A stretch of 64,000 bases of DNA from Zingiber officinale (GCF_018446385.1 NC_055989.1:137233004-137297003); one strand, 5' to 3'; positions 42,842 to 54,060 are shown, counted from the stretch's first letter. The notes: a model not told the origin generated them from the letters alone. Numbers and translations: made by a program.

Positions 42842-43870
42842 GGGGGCGTTTGGTTTAGGGGAATAGGAGTGGGGAATGGGAATGGGAATCATTGATTACC
42901 ATTGTTAATATTTGGATTATAGGAATAGGAATACAAATAAGGGAATGAATCCTTGAAATTGGGTAATGACTCATTCCCATGTACCTCCCCTTCAATGAGT
43001 CATTACCCTATTTTCATCAATCAAAATATTTCTTTATTCCAAAAATACCCTTGACCTAAAACTAAAATTTTCTCTTTTAATATCAAATATCAAAATATAT
43101 TTATTTATTTTTTCTTTCATATCACTTCTCTCTCCTTGTTCTCTCTCATCATATTTTCTCTCTCATCATTTTATCACACACTTTCTCTCTCATCATACTT
43201 TCTCTCTCCTCAATCTCTTCCATCGCACTCTCTTCCTTTTTTTTTTTTTCTCATCATACTTTCTCTCTCCTCAATCTCTCCCATCACACTCTTTTTTTTG
43301 TCATCACACTTTCTCTCTCCTCAATCTCTCTTGCCATAGTTCCTCCTTTTTTTTCATCAACACACTTTCTCTTTCATCATATTTTCACCCTATCATACTT
43401 TCTCTCTCCTCAATCTCTCACATCACACTCACTGTTCTCTTTTTTCTCATCACACTTTCTCTCTCATCATACTTTCTCTCTCACCATATTTTCTCCCTCC
43501 TCAATCTCTCTCATCACACTCTCTCTCCTCTTTTTTCTCATTACATTTTATCTCTCTTCATCCTCTCACATCATATTTTCTCTCTCATCTTCTCTCATCA
43601 TGCTCTCTCCTATCACACTCTCTTTTCTCATTTTCTCTCATCACACTTTCTCTCTCATCATACTTTCTCTCTCATCATTCTCTTTCATCATATTTTTCTT
43701 TTATTTTACTTTAAGGGTAAAAAAGGAAATTTTGATTTATTCCGATAGAAAATATTCAAGTAACCAAACATTGCTTTTAAGAGTGATATCCATGCTCATA
43801 CCCATTCCTATTCCATAATACAATGATTCTCATTCTGATTCCTATTCCTAGGAAAGAACCAAACGCCCCC
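42842..43870. mobile_element. 1029-bp Harbinger-type element with perfect TIRs
   Basis: Terminal inverted repeats GGGGGCGTTTGGTT (42842-42855) and its exact complement (43857-43870); target duplication TAA (42839-42841 and 43871-43873). The sister LTR shows the unoccupied site with a single TAA at 49318-49320. The interior (about 43110-43720) is a pyrimidine-rich tract. No transposase is present. Confidence 0.93.
43110..43720. repeat. Pyrimidine-rich tract (TCTCTCTCATCA-like repeats)
   Basis: Imperfect repeats of TTTCTCTCTCATCATAC and CTCAATCTCTC fill some 600 bp, with almost no G. Long open frames through it are compositional artefacts. Confidence 0.9.
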
Positions 43871-44762
43871 TAACTTTTAAATAAAACAATACTGACAACT
43901 TCGTATGAGGAAATCTCTAGAAGAATCATCGTTGGAGCTTTCGGGAGTCGTGGAAGCGTTTTCTGAGTAGCTCGAAGAAGCGAAAGTCGTTCGCTGTATT
44001 GTTCTGAAGCTCCTGGTCGAAACTGCTTTTATAGGTTATTCCGGACGCCAGGAACCTCCGGGCGCCTAGACGACGTGGCTCGGCCACTCCGTGCGCACCA
44101 CATCAACTAGGCGATAACTTTTGAGTTCCGAGCGCCTTGACCGACTCCGGGCGCCTGGACTAGCTCAAGGCGCTCGGACCCCTTTCGAGCACCCAGACCA
44201 GCTTTTTCCAGCCCCTTATTTTCTGCAAAATAAAGTTAATCCAGGCATAAAACAATATATATAAACTGAAATTTGACAGTCTTTGACTACCCGGTTCTGA
44301 CTTTGAGTTTCGTCGAAACTCTAGGTCGAATCGACACCTACTGTTTCCTCTTCGAAGAACGCGTACTCACCTACTTCTCTCAAGGGAAGTTACCTGTTGC
44401 TAGATTGATCCTTCAGACTAATTGGACTTTTACTCAGCGTCCGAAGCTTCCGATCTTCATGCTGGACGTACGCTCCATGACCCGCCCAGACTTCCACCCA
44501 GTTTGCGACACCAGGATTTCAACCTAGAGTCCTCGACTCTAGGATTTTGCCCGAAGCTCTCGACCCGCCAAGACTTTCCACCTAGGATTACCACCCCTAG
44601 GACTTTCCACCTGCTTAATCGCAACTAGGACTTTTACCTAAGGACCCTTAGGACTTTCCTGTAATCTCATTCAAACTTGTTAGACCACAAATAATCTTAA
44701 CTTTGAACCCTTTGTCATTATCAAAATTCAGGTTCGATCGTCGGATGCTTCCCGCACCAACA

Positions 44763-44777
44763 ATCTCCTCATTTTTT
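44763..44777 (-). promoter_or_regulatory. Polypurine tract of Copia element 3
   Basis: The minus strand reads AAAAAATGAGGAGAT immediately before the LTR start TGTTGG. Confidence 0.75.
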
Positions 44778-45810
44778 ATTATGGCAACACGGTTTAAAGT
44801 TAAGTAAAACATAACAATAAATAAAAAAATTTAAGCATGAGTATAAATATAATAATTTGTAAAAAACTCCCTTATGCTCCCTCTTTCATAAAACTTATAT
44901 TTAAATTCTTAACTTTGACTTTTCTCTCCCCCTTTAACATAAATAAAAAATAATACTAAGTAGAGAGAAGGTTATTTGCATGTAAAGATAGAAAATATTT
45001 ATTATATTTAACTTTAAGCTCCCCTGAAAGGTAGCACTTAAAAACTTAGCTAATTTTTAAACATTTGAAAGTGAGTCTTAAAAAATTTAGCTAAACTTAG
45101 TTTTTGAAAATAATTGTTAAAAAATCTTAGCTAAATTAGAAATGCTTTAAAAATACTTTAAATTTTTTCAACAAAAACTTAGATAAACTTAAGTTTTAAA
45201 AATTACTTAGTTGAAAAAATTGATAAAAGCTCAGTTAAGTGCACAACTTAAAAAGCTTTTGTAAAAAAATACTTTAGCTTTTAAAAGTATTTTGATAAAA
45301 TCTTAAAAAACTTAGCTTACAAATGATTTTGATTAATTAAAGCTTAGTTAAGTACTTAGCTAAAAAATAATTCATAAAAGCTTAGCTTTAAAAAGATTTT
45401 GATAAACACTTAGCTTTTAAAAATATTAAAAACATAGCTAAGTAAAAGATTTTTTTTTGAAAAATACTTTATCAAGTACTTAGTTTTTTCTTCAAAAAAT
45501 AGTAATTTATTTTTCTTTTCAAAAATAGTTTTAAAATTTCACCTCCTCTTTCACTCCCCCTTAATTAATGGCAAAAAAAAATTTAATTAAGTAATTTTGG
45601 TTTGGGAATCCTAGAGTCTAAGCATGTAAATCAAAAACATAAAGATTATTATTTATTTTCCTAATTTTTCATCTCACTCATTTTATGTTATCAAACATGT
45701 TCAACTTATGAGTGTGTGTGAGACTGAGTTAAGTTGTTTTAACTTTGAAAAATATTTATGATATTGAAGTATATTTTAAAAATAATTTAAGTTAAATTTG
45801 GATTAAGTTT
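44778..45810. other. AT-rich interior replacing integrase/RT in Copia element 3
   Basis: Dominated by variants of AAAACTTAGCTAA and AAAAATACTTT; no reading frame of note. It occupies the place where integrase, RT and RNase H would lie. Confidence 0.75.
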
Positions 45811-45814
45811 GAAT

Positions 45815-46108
45815 TTAAGGATTTTTAATATTTTTAATTAAACACTTAGATTTTGAAAATGTGACTAAGTACCCAGAGTCACATAACTGACAAATGCTAA
45901 GTAAGTTAAAATTCAATTTATCAACCAATAGTACTTTTCGAATAATAAAATCGGAACTCAGTTCGATATTACCTGTTCCGATTACTTTAAGTTTTTCGTC
46001 ATTGCCAAACGTAATTGACCCTAAGTTCTTGAGTTGTAGCTTAGTGAATTTCAATTTGTCTCCAGTCATATGTCTGGAGCATCTACTATCTAACATCCAT
46101 TGATCCAA
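45815..46108 (-). pseudogene. Copia protease fragment of element 3
   Basis: Open frame with 'WMLDSRCSRHMTGD', 'GSITFGN', 'VLLVDKLNFNLLSICQLCDSGY'. The catalytic DSG is altered to DSR, so the protease should be inactive. The reading stops soon after, before integrase. Confidence 0.85.
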
Positions 46109-46212
46109 TCTTTATGTTCTTATACATAAAGTATTTGATTTAATTCAATTTGACGGATCAAAAGATAGTTTAATTGAAATAAACTCCCTAATATTTCTTC
46201 TCACCCATTCTA

Positions 46213-46463
46213 AAAAATGATTAACCAAGTTGGGTAACGTCGAGCCTGAGGTGACCGACTCGACTCCATGGAAGTTTCCCACCGGCCACCAGGGTAAATC
46301 GGGAAGCGGTCGCAGCGGGTAGCCCAAGAGCCCAACATCATTTAGTTACGTGCCCCATTTGGAGGAAAAATTTCTACAAATTCGCTATAGTTGGGGCTCG
46401 AATCACGGGTCTCTGGGTGACAACTTGGATGCCCTACCACTGCACCATAGCCCCGGGGGCCCA
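46213..46463 (-). mobile_element. tRNA-derived SINE with 14-bp target duplication
   Basis: TCTCACCCATTCTA (46199-46212) and TCTCACCCACTCTA (46464-46477) flank 251 bp. On the minus strand the head reads GGCTATGGTGCAGTGGTAGG (box A), then GTGATTCGAGCCC (box B), and the tail is a T run (plus-strand AAAAAA near 46213). It inserted into the gag-protease spacer of Copia element 3. Confidence 0.82.
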
Positions 46464-46589
46464 TCTCACCCACTCTAGATTGATAAACATGTTATTCATA
46501 TGGGTGACTGTGAGATGGTTTCGTGTTTAATTAAATTTATTAAGTTATGAATGGGTTAAATTGATTAGTTTGAATAAGATTTATTAATT

Positions 46590-46770
46590 ACGATTTATTT
46601 ATTGCTTAATTAAGATTTATAAATTGGTTAATTAAGATTTATTAAATAATTAATTAAGATTTATTAAATGATTAATTAAGATTAATTAATTAGGATTTAT
46701 TAAGATTAATTAATTAGGATTTATTAATTGATTAATTAAGATTTATTAATTGATTAATTCTAAATTTTAC
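46590..46770. repeat. Minisatellite of about 20-22 bp units
   Basis: TTAATTAAGATTTATTAAAT-like units repeat seven or eight times with small indels. Confidence 0.85.
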
Positions 46771-47142
46771 CTAGGTCCATCTCATCCTTTTCTAAATTAT
46801 CAATCAGGGGACCTTATAGATTTTTGTGAGATGGTTAATTTTATTTTTGATTTAGATTATCATCTAAGGATTGATTTACATTTGAGTTAGACTCAGATTT
46901 TACAAACAGTCAATTAAATATTCATTTCAATGATTGGCTTCCAAGCTGTGGCAAGGCACTAGGCCTTCTTGGGTATGAGATTATCCACCACTTCTAGACA
47001 AAGCCTTTCAAAAAAATTGGATATTTAATTTCCTTTCTGAAACTCCTAGGTCTAACTAGTCAAGTGTAAATCACGCTTAGGTCCTTATCTATCATAGTCT
47101 AAGCATGCATAATGAAAGTAGTAAGGTAAGCACCAAACAAAT

Positions 47143-48748
47143 CTATTTATTGATAAAAATAATTTTTCTATTGGCTCCTCCTGGATCATAGCCTCGATAG
47201 GGTCTATCAATGTAATAGATTTGATCCTTGGGGACCCAATATTGACCAAGTCCAACTTGATTAATCAAGTTTGACTTGGGGACCCATGCTTGGACTAATT
47301 TTCTATTTACAAGCGATAAATACAATTTATATTTTTGTTTAATCTTAAATCTAAGTTCGGATCGGTTGTAGACGACTCTTTGTTTTCCAAGAATCAGATC
47401 AAGAATTTTGGAACCCAAGGTGAACCGTTCCAACGTGTCCTTAAGTTCTTTAACTTGAGTTTTTAAATTGGAATTTTCATCCTGAACTTGCTTAGTCAAA
47501 GAACTTAGGTTAGTCTCCTCCTTGAGGATCATTATCTCCTTTTGGAGTGACATGACCCGGACGTTGGATTTGGTCAATTTCTTTAATAAATATGAAACTA
47601 AATTTTATAAATCATCTATGTTAGAACTAGAAATTAAAAAGCTTACTATGTGATTAGGCCATTCGGAAATGAATATGGATCCGTGGCTTCTCTCAAACTC
47701 GGTTTCCAATTCGCTCTCGATATCAAACTCGAACTCGGTTTTGGCAATGTATGCTTGGACCGGTATAGCAAGGTAGCTTGATTTCTTGTGTTCTTCTTCG
47801 TCTGACTCTTCCGATGACTTGTCCCATATTACCTTTAACACCTTCCTTTTTTTCTTACTTTTGATTTGGACAGTCAGGCTTGTAGTGTCCCTTCTGGTTG
47901 CAGCCATAGCAAATAACCCCAGACTTGGCCTTCGTGTTCGATTAAGTGACCTTCTTCTTTTTACACATTTTTCATACCAATTTTTCGAGCTCAACGATTA
48001 TCTCGTCATCTTTTGAGTCTGATTTACCTTTGGACTCGGGTTTGATTTTGTGCTTTGCTTTTGATTCCCGCGTTCTGCTTATTCCTACGATTAGAGCTAT
48101 ACCTTTCTCGGTCGAACGTGCATTAGTCTGTTCGTGCAATTCAAATTCTAAAAACAATCCGTCTAGCCTAATTATCGAGAGATCCTTAGATACCTTGTAA
48201 TCATCTACCATTGATGCCCACAATGGATTCCTCGGAAAAACGTTCAGTGCATACCTTATGACGTTACAGTTCTCCACCTTTTAACCGATTACGTGGAAGC
48301 CATTGAGAAGGTCTTGTATGCGAGCATATAGCTGGCTTGCTGACTCACCTTCCTGTATTTTTATATTATATAATTTATTTAAAATTAAATCCCTTTTACT
48401 TACCTTAGTATCGGAGGTGCCCTCGTGCAACTCAATCAATTTTTCCCACAACTCCTTTGCAATGTTGAAGGGACCAACCTGGTTAAGCTCTTCTTTGGTT
48501 AGACCGCATTGAAGAGTTTGTGTTACTTTTACATTGACTTCAATTTTCTTACGAGTTGGTGCATCCCATTTATCGTAGGGGACAAGTGCTCCGGTGCTGT
48601 CGACTGGTAGGGAGAAACTCATTTGAATGATGTTCCACATCTCTACCTCTGTCTTCAGGTAGTACTCCATTCTACCCTTCCAGTAGCGGAAGTCTTCACC
48701 GGAGAAAAGAGGCGGACGAGCTATGCTGTAGCCTTCTTGGTGGGCCAT
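47143..48748 (-). pseudogene. gag of Copia element 3, frameshifted
   Basis: ATG at 48748 (MAHQEGYS...). The first piece to 48281 has 'RPPLFSGEDFRYWKGRMEYYL' and 'LWEKLIELHEGTSDTKVSKRD', the Copia gag core. A stop at 48281-48283 then separates it from 48277-47972. The CCHC knuckle (CYGCNQKGHYKPDC) near 47910-47870 lies in another frame, so at least one frameshift is present near 47950. The C-terminal piece 47577-47143 keeps a coiled-coil-like part and 'AWVPKSNLINQVG...YWVPK', homologous to element 1. Confidence 0.85.
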
Positions 48749-49059
48749 TAAAACAAGAATCTCGCACACACACAACAAAAATAATAACAAATGTTCCAAG
48801 ACTTGGTATTGGATTAATAGTGTGGGAGAAAATTAAAAATGATAATTCACTAATTTCGAGAAAAAATAATAAAATATTATTACAAATTTTGGAGAATACA
48901 ATATTTTGCTAATACTTACCAATGGTGAAAAGATGAAAATGAATTTTTTAAAAATAATTTTGGAGGAAAAAAATGAAAGGCCTAAGAATTTATTTTTTGA
49001 AAAAACGGACGAAAAAACAAAAATTGCTCGAACGGTAGTTGTATTGATTCAAAGCGGCT

Positions 49060-49073
49060 CCACTCTGATACTA
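49060..49073 (-). promoter_or_regulatory. Primer-binding site of Copia element 3
   Basis: The minus strand reads TAGTATCAGAGTGG, a mutated initiator-Met primer site 2 nt from the LTR edge at 49076. Confidence 0.75.
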
Positions 49074-49075
49074 AT

Positions 49076-50210
49076 TGTAGAATCGAAACACGCTATAGGA
49101 GGGTGAATAGTGCTCGTGGCTATTTCATTCGTTTTAAGTACATACACAGCGGAATAACGAAAGAAAAGAAAACACAGCAATGTTAACAAGTCCAAGATTT
49201 TACTTGGTTCGAAGCTTGTGGCGACTCCTACTCCAAGGCCCACACGTAAGAGTACTTTCGATGGGCAATCACTAATCAATCCGAAACAATACAAAATGAT
49301 TACAGTTGTAGTACAAGTAACTTTTAAATAAAATAATACCGATAACTTCGTATGAGGAAATCTCTAGAAGAATCGTCGTCAGAGCTTTCGGGCATTGTGG
49401 AAGTGTTTTCTGAGCAACTCTAAGAAGCAAAAGTCGTTCGTTGTGTTGTTCTGAAGCTCCTGGTCGAAGATGCTTTTATAGGCTGTTTCGGGTGCCCGGA
49501 ACCCCTCCGGGTGCCTGGATCACGTGACTCGGCCACTCTGCGCGCGCCACATCACTTGGCGATAACTTTTGAATTCCGAGCGCCTGGACCGACTTCGGGA
49601 GCCTGGACCAGCACGGGGCGCCTGTACCCCTTCAGGTCGCCCAGACCAGTTTTTTCCAGCCTCTTATTTCCTGAAAAATAAAGTTAGTCCAGACATAAAA
49701 TAATATATATAAACAAAAATTTGACAGCCTTTGACTATCCGGTTTTAACTTTGAGTTTCGTCGAAACTCTAGGTCGAATCGACTCCTACTGTTCCCTCTT
49801 CGGGGAACACGTCCTCATCTACTTCTCTCAGGAGAAGTTACCTGTTGTCAGATTGATCCTCCAAACCAACTGAACTTTTGCTCAGCGTTTGAAGCTTCCG
49901 GTCTTCATGCTAGACGTCCGCTCCACGACCCACCCAGACTTCCACCTGGTTTGCGACACTAGGATTTCAATCTAGAGTCCTCGACTCTAAGATTTTGCCC
50001 GAAGCTCTCGACCCACCAAGACTTTCCGCCTAGGGTTACCACCCCTAGGACTTTCCACCTGCCTAACCGCAACTAGGACTTTTGCCTAAAGACCTTTAGG
50101 ACTTTCCTACAATCTCATTCAAACTTGTTAGACCACAAATAACCTTAACTTTAAACCCTTTGTCATTATCAAAACTCAGGTTCGATCGTCGGATACTTCT
50201 CGCACCAACA
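49076..50210 (-). repeat. 5' LTR of Copia element 3
   Basis: 1135 bp, the MITE-free sister of 42597-44762. GC-rich palindromic motifs (49487-49645) are the same as in the other LTR with substitutions. Some 5-8% divergence by eye between the two suggests moderate age. Confidence 0.92.
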
Positions 50211-51258
50211 GATTCTGAGGAAGATGAGTTTACAGATCCCATGTTTGACCAAACATTACATGACTTTCAAACCTTATCCTTAATGTATCACCAATTCATC
50301 CCTCAAAACTTAATGGATCTCCGTTTAGACCACAGAACTTGTCCTCATGAGTGGACATTAAAAGAAGGATTTGAGAATATTCCTTGTTTCACATGTGGTT
50401 ATTATCCTTCCATACTCAATAGAGGCACATGTAAACTGTGTAACAAATAATGTAGCAATCTTTGTCTCAATACTCTATTCCATATCATGATTCCTCAAAC
50501 TCATACTGTTAAACGTAGTACACATAACACACTATTAGAATCTTGAGTAGCGATTCTAGAAACACAACTTAATTTATTAGAAACAGAACTTAATCTATTA
50601 TGAGAAGGCACTCCTCTGCAATATACTCAACCTAGTCCTTCTTCCTTCTCTCCTGAGCTCACAATAGGTGATAAAGGACAAGGTCTCATGCCCTCTTCGA
50701 ATGACTTTCAGTCACCCCATGACCCCAATGATACTGAGTTTGTTTTTATACAAACTCCTAGTATCTATAATTCAGGTATAACATTAGATATACGTGTTCA
50801 ATGTATTCTCAACATTTAAGGACATGAATTAACTCTACATGCTTTCTTGGATAGTGGTGCTACCACTTCTACTATTGATGAATCCTTACTCACTTCTTTT
50901 ATTCCACCCACACTGATTAAAACCAACAATACTCCTCTTTTGAGTATCCAATTTGATGGCCAATAACTTAGTTGCAATAAATTTATCAAAAATATCCATT
51001 TATGGTTCTTTACTAATTGCGGTGTTTTTAGTTCTCCCTTACTTCTTTCCCAGTTATGGACTCGGCCTATGCCACATAAAATTATTCTGCTCATTTTAGG
51101 CCTTAACTTTCTTATCTCCCTTAACCGGGTCTTTTTACTTACTAAGAACTATGCTATTTTCCTTTCTACCCCTATTATTTCTGCCATTCTTTCTGCCTAT
51201 CCGTCTGAAGTTAGCGCTCTGAAGCATGGTGAACCCTCTCCCGTTGAATCCTGTAAAG
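50211..51258 (+). pseudogene. Endogenous pararetrovirus: coat-protein tail and aspartic protease
   Basis: This continues the frame interrupted at 42596: an acidic open stretch to about 50450 with a Cys-rich end ('CFTCGYYPSILNRGTCKLC'), a linker, and an aspartic protease with 'FLDSGATTSTID' (catalytic DSGA at 50850-50861). The protease would cut the viral polyprotein. Stops occur (for example near 50817 and 50968). At about 51258 the sequence switches to an inverted copy of the movement-protein region, so RT does not follow. Confidence 0.75.
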
Positions 51259-52120
51259 TATTTAATTGTTCGTTGGAAAAGATTGTTAAATCTTTATCCA
51301 CATCTATAATTTCTTCTAAACGATGAGGTCCTAATGCTGAAGTACTATTTCGTTTGGTTAATGAATCTAGCCAAGAAGTGGTATTAGTTTCTGTATAACA
51401 AATTGAATGTGAAGGACCAGTAAAAGCTTCAGTTTTTATGAGATTTATCTGGTTGTTTATAAGTTAAAAATTTAGAAATAATTGGTGTAGTTTTCGGAAT
51501 AGATTTTCCTAAATATAACTGACTTAAATCTTTATTTATTTTGGCAAAGACATCTTGAAAAGCACTTGAGTGAAATCCTCCCAATGTATGTTGTTCTACT
51601 TGGAAAAGTTCTATTTCGAGTAAAATTAATCTGTAATGTAATAAAGTAAATAGGATTATTATAGTGTTATTTTGTTGTACTTGAATCTGATAACTTTTTC
51701 TCATAAGTTCAGGTTGACAATAGTCGTCTTTCCTTTATAGTAGAAAATTATTTTGTATATTCTATGACTTCTTCGTAATGAGAATTTTCATATTTGAGTT
51801 TGTTAATTTATATTTCAATTCTTCAAGTAATTGATGTAACATATCTAATTTTTCATATAATTGAGTTTTGTTACTTACTGTGACTTCTTTTGACTACAGT
51901 AATAATTGTTTAAACTCAGTTTCAAACTTCTTGGTTTCCTTAGAGGATTGTGTGACTAAGTTTTAGGATGCTTTTAAGTAGTCTAAGATTCACAGTATTT
52001 CTGATAACACTTGTTGATGTTGAAGTTATTTTGTAAGTAAACTTTCTATGCTTACCAATAGCTTAAGGAAGTGTGATTCCAAAGATAAGTTTTGTCTTAT
52101 AAGTATATCAGTGAGAATAT
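51259..52120 (-). pseudogene. Endogenous pararetrovirus, inverted N-terminal / movement-protein segment
   Basis: Reverse-complement match to 40041-40503 (same ORF start, length and end points), plus about 400 bp further upstream that the left copy lacks (51720-52120). The extra part reads as Leu/Lys-rich coiled-coil protein in pieces. The inversion joint is at about 51258. The right end is cut by a Gypsy gag fragment at about 52120. Confidence 0.75.
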
Positions 52121-52759
52121 TTAATCCTTGAAGTTGTGTATTGAGTCGTCCGGTAGTCTTCGGAACTAGCGCCACGTCGAGCCGGAGAGAGTAGTGAGAA
52201 AGACTCAGCACTTCACTCCATCTGTATACTGGTGCAGCGTTGCTTCATTATCGAACCTATCCAGATGAACATCTGGATCAGTTGATTCGTTGTATGTCCT
52301 GATTGCCAGCGGGATATAGTGTCTGGGCAGAGGGTCTTGTAAGATCTCCTCGGAGAACTGCTGATTGATCCGTTCGGGTGACACGTTACCTCGTGACGCC
52401 TTGTCTTTTCGTGCATCCCGAACGAGAGCATCATCTGAAGACAATCCCCCTTTTTGATTCGCCTAGGCTATTTCTGAGGGGGTTTAGAACAAGGCGCGAT
52501 GAAAGGAGATCGGCACGGGCGGCGCTTCCCCCTGTGTGTTGGTCAGCCTTCTATTCTGCCCCCATATAGAGATTTGCTCCGCTCGGTCTTCCTGCCCCAC
52601 TCGTCTCCCAACCACCGATGTTACAGGCTGCGATGTTTACCGATTGGCTAACGTTTGTTGTTGCTGCTGCTTGCTCAACTTTGCCGCTCGATCTTGCATG
52701 AGCATGTCGAGCTCTTCCTGGGTGAGCGTCACGGTGGTGAGTCGTCCATCATCCTCCAT
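52121..52759 (-). pseudogene. Gag N-terminal fragment, Tat-like Gypsy
   Basis: Minus-strand phrases 'TLTQEELDMLMQDRAAKL' near the start, then 'FSEEILQDPLPRHYIPLAI', 'STDPDVHLDRFDNEATLHQ' and 'FLTTLSGST' follow the gag order of plant Tat/Retand-type elements. At least one frameshift and a stop in 'KC*VFL' break it. It ends where pararetrovirus sequence resumes. Confidence 0.75.
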
Positions 52760-53731
52760 CTTCTCGGCTCGGATGCAAGTGACATTCCCACTAACGGTGC
52801 CAAATATGATCTTGTCCGAAAATCGAAGAGATGGAAAGCCGGGGATGTGGCGCTCCCACTGACCGCTTGTAGACTCCGCTCAGACCCGCAACACAAACTA
52901 TGTCAGGTTGAGCCATGGAAGGGGGTCCCCGACATTGACCCTCCGATGCTCAAGTCAGTCATCGGAGATAAAGCAGAAGGCGGAGCAAAAATGAACAGTA
53001 GGGAGCACAATGTCTCACGTATTGTGTACCTCCGCCGATGCTTGGATCCCCCTTTATATAGAGTTTCTGTAGCGTGCGTGCACGCTTCCCAAGGTGAGCA
53101 TGCTTCTCAAAGTTTTCTTTGAAAAGACTTGTCAGTAAAGTGTCCCTGACACAATATCTTAACGGGCCGAGCATATCTCTGAAGTGATAGTGGAAGCTTC
53201 TGCCGTACGATCTTCTGGCTGTCCATACCCGATGTCGACGACACCAACTCCCAAAAGGATGTTGATGGATATCAAAGGGAGTGTACTGGTAGGCCGAGCA
53301 GGTTGACCACTCAACTGGGATTCGCCGCTCAGGTGTCCCGTCCGGTCAGCCAGAACCTCGCTACTCTTGTGCGTGTGTCCACTCGACTGAAGTTCCACTC
53401 TGCCATTGCGGAGACCTGCTGTCAGGCCGAGCGGGGTAGCCACTCAGCTAAAGTTGAACTCTACCAATGTCAAGCTCTGTTGTCTGGCCAAGCGGGGAAG
53501 ACGGTCGACCCAGCTTCTGCACCTCGTCTTTTCCTCCGTTCGGCGTCCAATAATCCATTGAGCGTCAGTCGTTGGACTCCTCCCCCTTGTCGAAGGTGGC
53601 GACGGATCGGGACCTTCTTCCCTGGTCGGGGCATGTTTCGCCCGATCGACCGATGCTATCTGCGCGTTGGCCGCCTTGACTTTGACCTTTACCGTTGCCG
53701 CGAGGTGGGGCTCCTCATCATCACCGCATCA
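52121..53731 (-). mobile_element. Tat-like Gypsy fragment: LTR, leader and start of gag
   Basis: GC-richer insert inside the pararetrovirus. In minus order: a probable LTR (about 53731 to 52798), a primer region near 52790, a gag ATG at 52759, and gag to the break at about 52120. Only the 5' end of an element is present. Exact LTR edges are not fixed because no second LTR exists here. Confidence 0.7.
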
Positions 53732-53734
53732 TGT

Positions 53735-54060
53735 ACCTACATTCATATACAAAAATAATTTAAAAATTAACAATATGGATTCTATAGTCAAATTTACACC
53801 TCTCAACAATATGGTCTTTCTCAATCCAAAACATGAACTAACAATAGACACATTCCACCAAGAGCATCAAAACACTTTGTAACAAACTATAAAACAGTAA
53901 GACCTAAGAAAACATACTATGTTAGAAAAAGTAGAGAAAAAAATTATACCTCAATAAAGATAAACATGTGAGAAAATTCAAATCAAAGAAAACTTGTGCT
54001 AATGCTATTACTTGTTTTGCTTGTAATGAACCTATTTTATTGTGGGAAAAAGAAGAAAAA
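53735..54060 (+). pseudogene. Endogenous pararetrovirus: second copy of the coat-protein knuckle region
   Basis: About 300 bp aligns with 42100-42410 on the same strand, ending with the same Cys knuckle start (CFAC, near 54013). It is broken by stops, and has lost about 60 bp relative to the first copy. It shows that at least two copies contributed to this locus. Confidence 0.7.

Larger units (their letters stand above)
42597..44762 (-). repeat. 3' LTR of Copia element 3, containing a MITE
   Basis: TGTAGGATCG to CACCAACA in plus orientation. A 1029-bp Harbinger-type insertion sits at 42842-43870. The right half carries repeated GC-rich palindromic motifs (44041-44200) like CCGGGCGCCTGGAC. 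Confidence 0.92.
42597..50210 (-). mobile_element. Copia element 3, non-autonomous, inserted in the pararetrovirus
   Basis: The element has intact ends: LTRs at 42597-44762 and 49076-50210, primer site, polypurine tract, and an exact 5-bp target duplication GATTC (42592-42596 and 50211-50215). Without the MITE, the LTRs are 1134 and 1135 bp. The interior encodes gag and a protease but no integrase, RT or RNase H: about 1 kb of AT-rich DNA replaces them. It resembles elements 1 and 2 in gag and polypurine tract. Confidence 0.92.

Noticed and set aside
43136..43818. Ser/Leu-rich ORFs in the pyrimidine tract
   Set aside because: Artefact of TCTCTC repeats inside a transposon.
50816..51094. 92-codon minus-strand ORF in the pararetrovirus
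   Set aside because: It is antisense to the protease region, whose plus-strand DSGA motif is clear.
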